Shown here piece after piece: positions 8,452 through 17,397 of a stretch of DNA of 64,000 bases. The position numbers and the translations under genes are program-made. Position 1 is the stretch's first letter; every line of letters starts with the position of its first letter. Source of the stretch: Bacillota bacterium (lineage in GTDB: Bacteria > Bacillota > Clostridia > Lachnospirales > Lachnospiraceae); NCBI GenBank assembly GCA_023391695.1, contig JAEWAK010000022.1, positions 36,431 to 100,430 on the forward strand, written 5' to 3'. The notes beneath the pieces were generated by a model that was not told where the DNA came from, made no database searches, and worked only from the letters and a program-made list of their open reading frames with translations.

Positions 8452-9540
8452 TCATTTAAGAATGACCAGATCGGGATAAACCTCGGAAGCAAGCTTTTCC
8501 ACACCGTCAAGAATCTGGTAACCGTATCCCCAGAACTGGTTAAAGTCGATGGCATATATCTGCTTGTTTTTTATCGCCTTTAAGTTCTGCAGAGAAGGGA
8601 CTACATAAAGGTCTTCGATCATTTTTGCCGTATCCGGTCCGCCGCTGTAATAAGAAATCAGAAGCACGTCAGGGTCCGTGGCAATAAATTGCTCCAGGTT
8701 GATTTCTCCGATTACATCCTTAAAGGCATTATCTAATTTAATCAGATTCAGGACGTCGTTCTGGAAAGTATCGGTGCTGCCGCTGTATATGGAGACCGAA
8801 CCGTCTGCGACACTGGAAACATATGCATATTTAAGGGTATCCTTCACATCGGCGAGGCTTCCCTTTAACTGCTCTGTCCGGGTACGGAGGCTGTCACTGA
8901 ACTCAGTGGCATTTTCCTGCACACCAAATAATTGACCGAGCTGTTCAATATCCTTATACAGGTCCTCAAGGGTGGCATCCTGCCGGCATGTATTCTGAAT
9001 AAAAGTATGGATGCCCATGCCATTCAGTTCTTCAACGGTACCAACACCCCAGTCCGCATCGGCAAATAAATCCCAGCGGCCCATAACAAGATCGGGATTT
9101 GCTCCCAGAACGAGCTCTTTTCCAACATAATCCTTTGAAAGTACCGGTATCTTGGCAAATTCATCTGCGATATCCGCTGTAGATTCCCCATAGACAGCCC
9201 CAACACCGACTATTTTATCCGTAAGTCCCAAATGTATTAATAGTTCTGCCGTAGGCTGGGTATTAGCCACGATCCGTTCGGGTGCCTTTTCAAAGGTTTG
9301 TGCGGCTGACTGCCATACGCCGTCTGCTATACTGTAATTTTCAAGGGTAAGGGGATAGCTGGTTTTATCTATAACTTCTTTGGTATCCTCTTTGGTATCC
9401 GGCACTGTTTGCGTTTCTTCCGTAACTACCGAAGCAGTTTTCGTTTCTTCTGAGGGAGATACAGCAGAACAGCCGCTGAAAACAGTTGTCATGGAAAATA
9501 CCAGTAATCCAAGCAAAGCATTTTTAAATATGTGATTCAT
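8452..9540 (-). CDS. Iron-complex ABC transporter substrate-binding lipoprotein (FepB/BtuF class)
   Basis: Lipid-anchored binding protein of 362 aa. A hydrophobic signal ends in the lipobox VFSGC (C24), followed by a Thr/Glu-rich linker and a TroA-like fold: PERIVANTQPTAELLIHLGL, VGVGAVYGES, NPDLVMGRW, DPDVLLISYYSGG, IKNKQIYAIDFNQFWGYG. It probably captures a ferric siderophore, haem or related complex and delivers it to the permease/ATPase pair encoded divergently. A candidate DtxR-type operator lies directly behind its promoter. Cobalamin cannot be excluded by the protein alone, but no B12 riboswitch is visible. Confidence 0.88.
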   Translation of the reverse strand: MNHIFKNALLGLLVFSMTTVFSGCSAVSPSEETKTASVVTEETQTVPDTKEDTKEVIDKTSYPLTLENYSIADGVWQSAAQTFEKAPERIVANTQPTAELLIHLGLTDKIVGVGAVYGESTADIADEFAKIPVLSKDYVGKELVLGANPDLVMGRWDLFADADWGVGTVEELNGMGIHTFIQNTCRQDATLEDLYKDIEQLGQLFGVQENATEFSDSLRTRTEQLKGSLADVKDTLKYAYVSSVADGSVSIYSGSTDTFQNDVLNLIKLDNAFKDVIGEINLEQFIATDPDVLLISYYSGGPDTAKMIEDLYVVPSLQNLKAIKNKQIYAIDFNQFWGYGYQILDGVEKLASEVYPDLVILK

Positions 9541-9571
9541 ATAGGCATTACTCCTTTGGTTGATTTATTGC

Positions 9572-9624
9572 GGTTAGTCTATACTAACCCGCTAATCATA
9601 CAATAGTAAGTTCCGGCGAGTCAA
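9572..9624 (-). promoter_or_regulatory. Promoter with DtxR-like operator for the binding-protein gene
   Basis: On the minus strand, TTGACT (9624-9619) and TATGAT (9600-9595) are 18 bases apart. Right behind them is the palindrome GGTTAG-6-CTAACC (9589-9572), covering the expected transcription start. TTAG-N6-CTAA resembles the half-site layout of DtxR/IdeR-family metal repressors, and the same motif recurs at the divergent promoter. Confidence 0.7.
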
Positions 9625-9895
9625 TGGAAAAAACAAGAATGATAATCTTTATCAAAAAAACGATCCGGATGATACAAAGAGCCGGATAAAATTAATGAAA
9701 ACTATAAATAAAATATCTTAGGATCAATTAAAACAGATATTTTTAAAATGGCAACAACACAGTAAAAACAGCCGGTTTGTAAAGCTTTGATCCAGTTTGG
9801 AAAATACTTACGGCATCCCGTAATAATCTTAACCCAAGGAGGAAATATACGGTTTAAGGTTCTGTTTTTAGGAGGAAACAATGCAGAAACTTAAT
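9590..9895. other. Divergent intergenic spacer, no gene recognised
   Basis: About 300 bases between the two iron-regulated promoters. It is AT-rich, with two AGGAGG-like stretches (9836-9843 and 9870-9875). The second precedes an 18-codon frame (9881-9937) that runs straight through the promoter, so it is judged accidental. No riboswitch consensus, including cobalamin, was seen. Confidence 0.5.
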
Positions 9896-9979
9896 TTGAC
9901 AAAGGTGTATCGGGTGTGTTATATTACAAAAAGTTAGCCTATTCTAACTGACCTCTTCTAACTGTTAGCTTAATCTAAC
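9896..9979 (+). promoter_or_regulatory. Promoter with tandem DtxR-like operators for the importer permease/ATPase
   Basis: TTGACA (9896-9901) and TATATT (9920-9925) are 18 bases apart. The palindrome AGTTAG-6-CTAACT occupies 9932-9949, over the expected start. A second, GTTAG-6-CTAAC, occupies 9964-9979, and a CTAAC half-site sits between them. The same TTAG-N6-CTAA core lies at the divergent binding-protein promoter. This layout implies co-repression of both transcripts, presumably by an iron- or manganese-sensing DtxR/MntR-type protein that is not encoded in this window. Confidence 0.72.
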
Positions 9980-10065
9980 TTAAACAGCTCAATTTATTCG
10001 GTAATATAATCAGTAACATAAAATTTAAAGAAAAATAGGAAAGAGTAAATTTACCTATCAAGGAA

Positions 10066-10091
10066 GATTCCCGCCTCTGCAGGCGGGAGTC
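10066..10091 (+). other. Leader hairpin upstream of the permease gene
   Basis: GATTCCCGCCT and AGGCGGGAGTC pair over 11 bases around a CTGC tetraloop (one G-T pair), about 35 bases before the permease start. No T-run follows, so it is more likely an mRNA-stabilising or processing stem than a terminator. A similar CCCGCCTCT stem follows the encapsulin gene at 26443. Confidence 0.5.
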
Positions 10092-10127
10092 AATTTATTT
10101 AATAAGGGCATTAAGGAGATATTTAAT

Positions 10128-11231
10128 ATGAATGGCAATGTGAAAAATTCTGCCCGCAACGGGGAAAAAGGTATAAAAAAGAAATCCGTCTTTTACGGTA
10201 TTATTATAGGGTTATTCCTGTTTATCCTGCTTTCTGTCGTCATAGCCGTTTCCATCGGACAGGTGGATATTCCGTTATCACAAACCTATCGGATTCTGGT
10301 TTATAAAATTACCGGCATTCAGATCGGTTCCCTGGAAGAAATCATGAACGGTTCTTATAAGGATATCATCTGGATGGTACGTTTCCCCCGGGTTTTAATG
10401 TCCATGTTTATTGGGGCCGGTCTTGCCATGTGCGGCTGTGTCATGCAGGCGGCGGTGCAGAATCCGCTGGCGGATCCCTATATTTTAGGTATATCTTCCG
10501 GCGGTTCCTTAGGGGCTACCTTTGCCATATTGATCGGGTTCAGTTTTCCCGGCTTTTTCGGCCAGACCGGTGTGGCACTCTGGGCTTTTTTGGGAGCCTT
10601 CGGGGCGGCCTTGCTGGTTCTGACACTGGCAGGGATAGGGGGAAAGATGACTTCGGCTAAGCTAGTTCTCGCCGGTATGGTCATCAATGCGCTGTGTAAT
10701 GCATTTTCCAGTTTTATTATTTATTTTGCCGGCAGTGACGAAGGGATTAAGACGGTTACTTTCTGGACTATGGGAAGTCTTGCTTCGGCGCAGTGGGATA
10801 AACTGCCCCTGATTGCGGCAGCGGTAACTTTGGCAGGCGTTTTCATCCTTTCCCAGGCAAGGGTGCTAAACACCATGCTTTTAGGGGATGAAGCGGCAGT
10901 TACCCTTGGAATAAATTTAAATGTTTACCGGAGGATATACATGCTTATTTCTTCCCTGATTACGGGAATCATGGTAGCCAGCTGCGGTATGATAGGTTTC
11001 GTGGGTCTGATTATTCCCCATATAGTCCGGGGCGTTGCCGGCTCTGACCATAAACGGCTTATGCCCTTATCCATTCTGACCGGAGCAGTTTTTTTGATCT
11101 GGACGGATTTACTTGCCAGGACCGTAATTCCCCAGACGGAGCTTCCGATTGGAATTCTGACGGCTATGATTGGTGCACCTATGTTTATGTACATGTTGAT
11201 TAAAAAAGGTTATGGATTTGGAGGAAAATAA
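10128..11231 (+). CDS. Iron-complex ABC transporter permease (FecCD family)
   Basis: Polytopic membrane protein of 367 aa, long hydrophobic segments throughout, with the FecCD landmarks: IWMVRFPRVLMSMFIGAGLAM near residue 85, GCVMQAAVQNPLADPYILGISSG, GMIGFVGLIIPHIVR near 290, and the terminal ELPIGILTAMIGAPMF block. It is the homodimeric channel for the divergently encoded lipoprotein. AAGGAG precedes the ATG. The stop is one base before the ATPase start. Expression is expected to follow metal limitation because of the operators at 9932-9979. Confidence 0.92.
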   Translation: MNGNVKNSARNGEKGIKKKSVFYGIIIGLFLFILLSVVIAVSIGQVDIPLSQTYRILVYKITGIQIGSLEEIMNGSYKDIIWMVRFPRVLMSMFIGAGLAMCGCVMQAAVQNPLADPYILGISSGGSLGATFAILIGFSFPGFFGQTGVALWAFLGAFGAALLVLTLAGIGGKMTSAKLVLAGMVINALCNAFSSFIIYFAGSDEGIKTVTFWTMGSLASAQWDKLPLIAAAVTLAGVFILSQARVLNTMLLGDEAAVTLGINLNVYRRIYMLISSLITGIMVASCGMIGFVGLIIPHIVRGVAGSDHKRLMPLSILTGAVFLIWTDLLARTVIPQTELPIGILTAMIGAPMFMYMLIKKGYGFGGK

Positions 11232-11232
11232 A

Positions 11233-11997
11233 TTGGAACTCAAAGCGGATAATATAGCAGTAACAATATCCGGCACGGATATTGTAAAAGATATCTCCCT
11301 AAAAGTGAAAGAAAAACAGTTTGTTGGCCTGATCGGGCCGAATGGCTGCGGAAAATCCACTTTACTTAAAAGTATTTACAAAGTAATTAAACCAAAGCAG
11401 GGTGCGGTTTATTTAAATGACCTGGATCTTTTAAAAGCCAGCCCCAAGTCGGTTTCCAGGCTGATGGGAGTAGTAGGGCAGTTTAATGAAATGAGTTTTG
11501 ATTTTACTGTCCTGGAAATGGTACTGATGGGACGCACGCCCCATAAAGGACTTATGGAGACCGATAATACGGAGGATTACCGTATCGCAAAAGAAGCCCT
11601 GGAAATGGTGAGCCTTACTGAGTTTGCCGGCCGAAGCTACCTTTCTCTTTCCGGAGGGGAGAAACAGCGTGTGATTTTAGCCCGTGCCATAGCACAGCAG
11701 CCAAAACTTCTGATTCTGGATGAGCCTACCAATCATTTGGATATCAAATACCAATTACAGATCTTGTCGGTGGTAAGAAAGATGAATATCGGAATTCTGG
11801 CCGCTCTTCATGACCTGGAACTGGCGGCAGAATACTGTGATTATCTCTATGTGTTAAAAAAGGGAAAAGCAGCAGCTTCCGGAAGCCCTAAGGACATACT
11901 GACAAAGGATTTGATCAGGGAAATCTATGATGTTGACTGTGAAATATATACCAATCCGGTTACCAAACAGCTAGGTATCGCATATATGGCCAATTGA
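11233..11997 (+). CDS. Iron-complex ABC transporter ATP-binding protein (FepC/BtuD class)
   Basis: Cytoplasmic ATPase of 254 aa energising the FecCD permease. It has Walker A GPNGCGKST near residue 38, Q-loop VVGQFNEMSF, signature LSGGEKQRV, Walker B LLILDEPTNHLD and the switch histidine in ALHDLELA. The start is taken as TTG at 11233, eight bases after GGAGG (11220-11224). An ATG at 11212 lies inside the permease gene and would place the Shine-Dalgarno sequence within the coding region. Confidence 0.92.
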   Translation: MELKADNIAVTISGTDIVKDISLKVKEKQFVGLIGPNGCGKSTLLKSIYKVIKPKQGAVYLNDLDLLKASPKSVSRLMGVVGQFNEMSFDFTVLEMVLMGRTPHKGLMETDNTEDYRIAKEALEMVSLTEFAGRSYLSLSGGEKQRVILARAIAQQPKLLILDEPTNHLDIKYQLQILSVVRKMNIGILAALHDLELAAEYCDYLYVLKKGKAAASGSPKDILTKDLIREIYDVDCEIYTNPVTKQLGIAYMAN

Positions 11998-12052
11998 CCG
12001 GAGCGGAATTTATGTAAAATACCGGACTGTTTTAACAGATACGTTCGCCCAA

Positions 12053-12078
12053 AAGGAGACTGCTGAAACAGTCTCCTT
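12053..12078 (-). terminator. Terminator hairpin
   Basis: AAGGAGACTG pairs perfectly with CAGTCTCCTT around a six-base loop. On the minus strand it is followed by TTTT, so it best serves the histidine-kinase transcript. It may also slow the importer transcript coming from the left. Confidence 0.7.
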
Positions 12079-12147
12079 AACAGGAAAGCCAAAAAGAACA
12101 GGCAGCCGGGATTAAAGGCTGGTTGGCCTGCTCTGTATACTAAGTCA

Positions 12148-13533
12148 TTACATAAGAGGCAAAACGGTGGGATTGCGGATGGGCAGGATAAGCACAACGG
12201 TGCAGCCGCCTCCCTGCAGATTACGGAATTCTGTGGTTCCTTCATGAGCCTTGGTTATTTGCCTAACAATGGTGAGACCAAGGCCGTGGTTTTCCAGACG
12301 GGCAGAGCTTATGGGATGATTCAGGCTGTTAAGCATTTTCTGGGTGAAACCGGTACCGTTGTCGGAAACGCTGAGAAAACAATTGCCAAGGCCTGTTTCT
12401 AAAGCCGCTATTATGGCGCAGCCGTTTGGATTATGGCAGATACTGTTTGTTATCAAATTGGAAACCGCCCGTTTCAGAAGCTCCCCGTCGCCGGAAACTA
12501 CGGCGTTTTGCGCATTTTCGCTGACTATAACATCAATTGTATAGCCGTCAGTAAGACCGCCGTTTAAGAAATCGGCGGCCACACTGCGAAGGAGTACCGG
12601 CAGCGGAACCGAGGTTTTCCGGATTGGCTGCATGTCGTATTCAAGTTTGGAGGCCAGGTTTAAGTCGCTGATCAGTGTTTTGATCCGTTCACTCTGCCTG
12701 CGGATGATACCGGCCTGTTCCCGCTTGGGCTGCGGTAGTGCAGGGTCATTCTCAAGCTGGCTCGCATAACCCATAACAAGAGAAAGGGGGGTACGTATAT
12801 CATGTGATACGCCTGCGATCCATGTTGTACGGGCATTATCCCTTTTATTCAGAGCGGCTTCCTGCTTAGCCAGCTGTACGGAAGTTTTATTGATTCCTGC
12901 GGCAAGCTCTCCGAGAAGGCCGTTTGGAGAAAGCTCCACCGGCTGTTTTTTTGCCATATCCTCAATACCCCTTGCCAGAGGCTTCAAAGACCGAAACAGG
13001 CGCATACCGAAAAGCAATGCAAGCAATATAGCCGCGATACCGTTTAATAACAGAACCGCGGGAACCCATATGAGGGTATTATCCATTACCTTTTGGGGCA
13101 TTTCAATAAAATGCTTCCATGCACTGCCCTTTTCGCTGCCGAGAACGAAAAGGCCGTCCGGATGCCGCCAGACATGGACCGGATAATCCTTCAGATACCA
13201 GCGGGTAAAGCCGGCTACATCCGAAACCGTATATTTTTTCGGTACGTCGTCCGGCAGATTCTCACTCCATACGACATCCCCTTTATCATCCAGTAACATT
13301 GCCCATTGATTTTTCTTTTCAATTTCCTTTTTTACAAATGGGGAAAGGGTAAATACACCGCTGTATTTTGTCAGGCCGTTTGCAAGCTGTGATACGCTGT
13401 AGTCTTTTTGTTCTGATCTGTTTGCCTGGACCACCCATGCTGCCAGCACGGCAAAATTGATGACAAGCAAAATTATTGTAATCCCGGCTGCGGAAAATAC
13501 ATAGCGGATCAGGATTTTCATCATGCTTTTCAT
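12148..13533 (-). CDS. Sensor histidine kinase, paired with an OmpR-type regulator
   Basis: Membrane sensor kinase of 461 aa: TM1 near residues 8-30, an extracytoplasmic region of about 130 residues (with the WSENLPDDVP and WYLKDYPVHVW segments), TM2, a HAMP-like linker (RSLKPLARGIEDMAKK), HisKA motif VSHDIRTPLSLVMGY and a HATPase domain (NSICHNP, DNGTGF, HGLGLTI). The start is ATG 13533 behind GGAGT; the longer frame adds 28 residues without a good ribosome site. It lies 119 bases downstream of its response regulator, and both diverge from the Lan-type exporter they probably control, as in the CprRK/CprABC arrangement of Clostridioides. Confidence 0.88.
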   Translation of the reverse strand: MKSMMKILIRYVFSAAGITIILLVINFAVLAAWVVQANRSEQKDYSVSQLANGLTKYSGVFTLSPFVKKEIEKKNQWAMLLDDKGDVVWSENLPDDVPKKYTVSDVAGFTRWYLKDYPVHVWRHPDGLFVLGSEKGSAWKHFIEMPQKVMDNTLIWVPAVLLLNGIAAILLALLFGMRLFRSLKPLARGIEDMAKKQPVELSPNGLLGELAAGINKTSVQLAKQEAALNKRDNARTTWIAGVSHDIRTPLSLVMGYASQLENDPALPQPKREQAGIIRRQSERIKTLISDLNLASKLEYDMQPIRKTSVPLPVLLRSVAADFLNGGLTDGYTIDVIVSENAQNAVVSGDGELLKRAVSNLITNSICHNPNGCAIIAALETGLGNCFLSVSDNGTGFTQKMLNSLNHPISSARLENHGLGLTIVRQITKAHEGTTEFRNLQGGGCTVVLILPIRNPTVLPLM

Positions 13534-13652
13534 TTTAACTCCATTCCTGCGCAAGCTTTTTGCGCATCTTAAGTTTTGCGCCAAGTGTGCAAACACACTT
13601 TGGTTACGCAGGCACAAAACTTTTCAGGTTGAAGATGCATTTCTCTCAACCT

Positions 13653-14366
13653 TCACACTTCCTCCGTAAGCTTATAACCCAGCCCCCGCACAGTAAGCAG
13701 ATACCTGGGGGCGGATGGCTCCGGCTCTATCTTTTCCCGCAGGCGCCGGATATGAACCATAAGCGTGTTTTCATATCCGTAAAGGTCGTCACCCCAGACG
13801 GCACGGCACAGGCTGTCTCCGGTGACGATATTCCCACGGTTTTCATACAGTTTTTCGAGAAGAGCGAATTCCTTGGCAGTAAGCGTAAGCTGTCCGGTTT
13901 TTGAAGTAACTGTTCCCCTGTTTAAGTCAACCTCATATTCTCCAAGGTTAAAAACCGGCTTTTCTGTTTTACGCAGTACTACGGGAAAATAGGCCCGGCT
14001 TAAGACGGCTTTCAGTCGGAGGAGCAGTTCACGTGGCAGAAAGGGTTTTGTTATATAATCATCCGCTCCCAGCCCAAGGCCGAGCAAGCGGTTTTCATCC
14101 TCGTCCCGGGCGGAAAGAAACAGTACCGGAACCGCCGATACGGTCCGGAACTCACGCATTAAGGAAAAGCCATCCCCATCCGGCAGGGAAACATCCAGGA
14201 TCACACCTTCCGGCTTCTCTGACGCAAAAAGTTTTAGCGCTTCTTTACAGTCTGCGGCGGAAATAACTTTCATATAACCTTCCCGCCGCAGTATTTCACT
14301 TAGCATTCTGCGCAGCTCCGGCTCGTCATCCACGATCAGCAGCCTGCAGTCAAAAATATCATTCAT
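13653..14366 (-). CDS. OmpR-family response regulator
   Basis: DNA-binding response regulator of 237 aa: receiver domain with the acidic pocket DDEPE near residues 12-16 and phospho-acceptor Asp in VILDVSLPDGD, the LSAR threonine/serine-switch region, KPF lysine, then a winged helix (LTAKEFALLEKLYENRGNIV ... RRLREKIE ... VRGLGYKL). It is first in the minus-strand pair with the sensor kinase and is divergent from the exporter genes. It likely binds the direct repeats between 14570 and 14625. Confidence 0.9.
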   Translation of the reverse strand: MNDIFDCRLLIVDDEPELRRMLSEILRREGYMKVISAADCKEALKLFASEKPEGVILDVSLPDGDGFSLMREFRTVSAVPVLFLSARDEDENRLLGLGLGADDYITKPFLPRELLLRLKAVLSRAYFPVVLRKTEKPVFNLGEYEVDLNRGTVTSKTGQLTLTAKEFALLEKLYENRGNIVTGDSLCRAVWGDDLYGYENTLMVHIRRLREKIEPEPSAPRYLLTVRGLGYKLTEEV

Positions 14367-14677
14367 AATTTATACCCATTGCATACCGCAGAGAGGTCTG
14401 CGGTACTGCCACAAAAAAATAGTTAAAAGAATCTGTATGTGGTATCCCTTTCTTTTATAATATTTTCTTTCAACTTTCCCGTCATGATGCCACAGAAGCG
14501 GCATCACAAATAATTGGGGAAGAAGCTTTTTTTCAACTTTATCACGATTATTATAGCATAAATACCGGCAAATTAATTGTTTCCCATTAAAATTAAGGTA
14601 AATGTAAGCTTAATGACAGGTCCATGTAAGGAGGTCCTGTTATTCTGATTCTAGTCTAACGTAAAGGGGGACATGAA
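14367..14677. promoter_or_regulatory. Divergent control region between the two-component genes and the exporter
   Basis: About 310 bases without a gene. It holds a TGATGCC/GGCATCA hairpin (14485-14506), a T-rich stretch, and around 14570-14625 a cluster of TTAAGG, TGTAAG and CTTAATG-type repeats followed by AAGGAGG, which resembles an OmpR-class binding array upstream of the exporter promoter. Assignment is by pattern only. Confidence 0.4.
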
Positions 14678-15592
14678 ATGTCTGATATTATTACAACAAC
14701 CGGCCTGTGCAAGCAGTATGGGAAGGTCTTACGGGTGAAGGATCTGGATCTTTTGGTACCGGAAGGTGTTGTTTACGGTTTTCTCGGGCCGAACGGCGCG
14801 GGAAAGTCTACTACTATGAAAATGCTGTTAGGCCTGGCAAGACCTACAGCCGGGACCATTACCGTGTTCGGCAAACCGGTTAACAGCAAAAACCGGCTTA
14901 CCATTCTTAAGGATACCGGGTCCCTGATTGAATCTCCCAGCTATTACGGGCATCTGACCGGTGCGGAAAATCTGCGGATTCTCTGCATACTGAAAGGCGT
15001 GCCGGAAAAAGATATTGACAGGGTACTGCAAATTGTGCGGCTGGAAAATCAGAAGGAGAAAAAGGTCGGACAGTACTCAATGGGTATGAAGCAGCGTCTC
15101 GGATTAGCCTGCGCGTTGTTGGGCAGTCCCAGGCTGTTAATTCTCGACGAGCCGACCAACGGCCTTGACCCGGCGGGTATTCAGGAGATGCGCGGGTTGA
15201 TCTGTTCTCTGCCGAAACAATATGGCATGACGGTGATGGTGTCCAGCCACCTGTTAAGCGAGATCGACCAGATTGCCGACAATGTCGGGATCATCAGCGA
15301 GGGGGAACTTGTTTTTCAGGATGCCCTGTCAACGCTTCATGAAAGGAGCAGCCACAGTATTGCCGTCCGGACCCTCAATAACCGGGCAGCGGCAAAAATA
15401 CTTGAAGAACTGGGCGTTTCCTGCTGTTTGCAGGAGGATTATCTTCTGCTGCCCAGGCTTTCCGACAATGAGATCGCCGAACATATTCACCGGCTTTTAG
15501 AAGGAAACATAGGCGTGGTCCGTATAGAGGAACGGCGCAGGAGTCTTGAGGATATCTTCCTTGAGCTGACCGGAACGGCGGTGAGCTTATGA
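14678..15592 (+). CDS. Bacitracin/lantibiotic-type ABC exporter, ATP-binding subunit (BcrA/LanF class)
   Basis: ATPase of 304 aa with Walker A GPNGAGKST, signature YSMGMKQRLGLA (the degenerate YSxGMKQR form typical of BcrA/LanF), Walker B LLILDEPTNGLDPAG, switch histidine SSHLLSEI, and a C-terminal domain ending in LEDIFLELTG. It presumably powers removal of cationic peptide antibiotics from the membrane together with the two small permeases downstream. AAAGGGGGA precedes the ATG. The stop overlaps the next start by four bases. Confidence 0.88.
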   Translation: MSDIITTTGLCKQYGKVLRVKDLDLLVPEGVVYGFLGPNGAGKSTTMKMLLGLARPTAGTITVFGKPVNSKNRLTILKDTGSLIESPSYYGHLTGAENLRILCILKGVPEKDIDRVLQIVRLENQKEKKVGQYSMGMKQRLGLACALLGSPRLLILDEPTNGLDPAGIQEMRGLICSLPKQYGMTVMVSSHLLSEIDQIADNVGIISEGELVFQDALSTLHERSSHSIAVRTLNNRAAAKILEELGVSCCLQEDYLLLPRLSDNEIAEHIHRLLEGNIGVVRIEERRRSLEDIFLELTGTAVSL

Positions 15593-16341
15593 TAAAAGCA
15601 CTTTCCGTGGAATTTCGGAAAATCCGCCGCAGAAAAGTATGGGCAATTGTTGCCGCAATGATTTTTGCGCAGATACTCTGGGCTTTATGGGGTGTTCAAC
15701 ATATGGATGCCCATGACCTTTCCCAGGGCTTTATGTATTTTCTGTACCAGTTTCCGCTGCTTAATTCTATCATGATGCCGGTTATTGCGGCAGTAGTGTC
15801 ATCACGGCTCTGTGATATTGAGCATAAGGGGCAGACGCTTAAGCTTTTGAATACCGTAATACCCGCCGGACGTTTGTTTGCCGCTAAATTCTTATGCGGG
15901 TCACTATATATGCTGGCTGCGGTAATATTACAGCTTGCTGTTATTGTTGTTGTGGGCAATGCAGCCGGATTTGCCGGGAACCCGCCGTCCGGTAAGTTAT
16001 TATATTACCTGTTCTTTACCACCGCCGTGAACCTGACCATCCTTTTGGTGCAGCAGATTCTGTCGCTTCTGTTTAAGAACCAGATGATTTCTCTCACCGC
16101 GGGCATTATTGGAAGCTTTGCCGGGCTTTTTCTGATGTTTTTCCCGCAAAGCCTTGAAAAGCTGTTTCTATGGGGATATTACGGCGTACTGATGTTTGTA
16201 GGCATGAACTGGGACAGGGCTGCGCGCATTACAGATTTTTACTATGTGCCGGTTGACTGGGGCGGGTTTATCACCCTGGCTGTTATGTTCTTTCTGATTT
16301 ATATCACAGGCCGCGCGCTGTTTATTCGAAAGGAGATGTGA
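15589..16341 (+). CDS. Lantibiotic-protection ABC permease (LanE/MutE class)
   Basis: Six-helix ABC-2 type membrane protein of 250 aa. It starts MIKALSVEFRKIRRRKVW, a basic amphipathic N-terminus typical of MutE/EpiE and CprB-like subunits, followed by hydrophobic segments near residues 17-35, 55-75, 95-120, 135-155, 160-185 and 220-245. ATGA overlap with the ATPase gene shows coupling. The RLCDIEHKGQTLKLL stretch after TM2 is the conserved cytoplasmic loop of this group. Confidence 0.82.
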   Translation: MIKALSVEFRKIRRRKVWAIVAAMIFAQILWALWGVQHMDAHDLSQGFMYFLYQFPLLNSIMMPVIAAVVSSRLCDIEHKGQTLKLLNTVIPAGRLFAAKFLCGSLYMLAAVILQLAVIVVVGNAAGFAGNPPSGKLLYYLFFTTAVNLTILLVQQILSLLFKNQMISLTAGIIGSFAGLFLMFFPQSLEKLFLWGYYGVLMFVGMNWDRAARITDFYYVPVDWGGFITLAVMFFLIYITGRALFIRKEM

Positions 16342-16344
16342 ATT

Positions 16345-17079
16345 ATGTTTTTCAGAACGCTTCGGGCCGAAAGAATGAAACTTCATCGCAGCCCGGTCTG
16401 GCTTGCTTTTATAATTCTTCCAATTTTACCCGCCGTTATGGGGACCTTTAATTATCTGCAAAATACCGGCATACTTAAGGATGAATGGTACAGCCTGTGG
16501 ACACAGCACACCCTCTTCTCCTGTTATTTTTTCCTTCCCGCCATTCTGGGTGTTTACTGTTCCTATCTTTTTCGCCTGGAACATGTAAACCATAACTGGA
16601 ATTCGGTTATGACGGTGCCCGTGCCGGTTTCTTATTTCTGTTTTTCAAAGCTTATAATGGCTTCCGTTATGGTGCTTCTGACACAGATTTGGACAGGCAT
16701 ACTATATGTGGTTTCCGGTAAGCTTTGCGCTCTTACCTCCCCTATTCCGCCGGAGCTTCCCGAATGGCTGTTGTACGGCGCCGCCGGCGGGATTGTAATC
16801 TGCGCTCTCCAGCTTTGCATATCACTTGTGATACGCAGTTTTGCCGTACCGGTTGGAATCGCACTGATTGGCGGGGTTACCGGGCTGGCTGCTCTGGCCA
16901 GGGGTTTTGGGGTATGGTTTCCATATTCCCTTTTATGCCTGGGCATGCGCGCAAACTCACCCGGCGGACCAATGCAGTGCAGTACGAAACAGTTTGTACT
17001 TAGCAGTCTTTTTTATCTGTTCATCTGTATTCTATTTGCCAGCCTATGGCTGAAAAAACGAGATGTGGCTGCAGGTTAA
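16345..17079 (+). CDS. Lantibiotic-protection ABC permease (LanG/MutG class)
   Basis: Second ABC-2 type permease, 244 aa, about six hydrophobic segments, beginning MFFRTLRAERMKLHRSP. The LRAERMKLHRSPVW start parallels RKIRRRKVW in the preceding gene, suggesting that the two arose by duplication. AAGGAG sits ten bases before the ATG, and only three bases separate it from the previous stop. Together with the ATPase it completes a LanFEG-type immunity exporter. No lantibiotic precursor or modification gene is visible, so this is likely defence or sensing rather than self-immunity. Confidence 0.82.
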   Translation: MFFRTLRAERMKLHRSPVWLAFIILPILPAVMGTFNYLQNTGILKDEWYSLWTQHTLFSCYFFLPAILGVYCSYLFRLEHVNHNWNSVMTVPVPVSYFCFSKLIMASVMVLLTQIWTGILYVVSGKLCALTSPIPPELPEWLLYGAAGGIVICALQLCISLVIRSFAVPVGIALIGGVTGLAALARGFGVWFPYSLLCLGMRANSPGGPMQCSTKQFVLSSLFYLFICILFASLWLKKRDVAAG

Positions 17080-17397
17080 AGATTTGCCTTTGAAAAAATA
17101 TTTGCTGATGCGAACTGCTATGGTAAGGTTTACCTGATAGGCATACTTCGTTTTCTTCTGTTGGATTATAACTCCGGTTGTGATCTGTTCACAAAAATTT
17201 TAGGTTGTAAGCCATGCCAATATTTCTAAAAGGATATACTCCGCCTTTTTCTAAGATTAGAATTTTCCGGGAATTTTATTAAAATATATTAATAAATGCA
17301 TAGCATTGGTTTTTAGTATGTTATAATAAAATACAAGAATAACATAAAATTGAAATATGAATAATCTATTAGTAGAAAATCATTGTGTATTTTAACC
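17080..17397. other. Intergenic spacer, nothing recognised
   Basis: AT-rich sequence after the exporter operon. Frequent TAATA runs appear near 17290-17350 and probably include the promoter for the structured leader that follows (for example TATAAT near 17323-17328). No convincing terminator for the exporter was found here. Confidence 0.4.

Noticed and set aside
9881..9937. 18-codon frame with AGGAGG upstream in the iron-importer promoter region
   Set aside because: It spans the -35, -10 and first operator of the permease promoter, so a transcript containing it would have to start further upstream; no such promoter or family match is visible.
9541..10127. Cobalamin riboswitch upstream of the importer
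   Set aside because: The importer family includes BtuCDF, but no B12-box-like sequence was found; DtxR-like dyads explain the control better.
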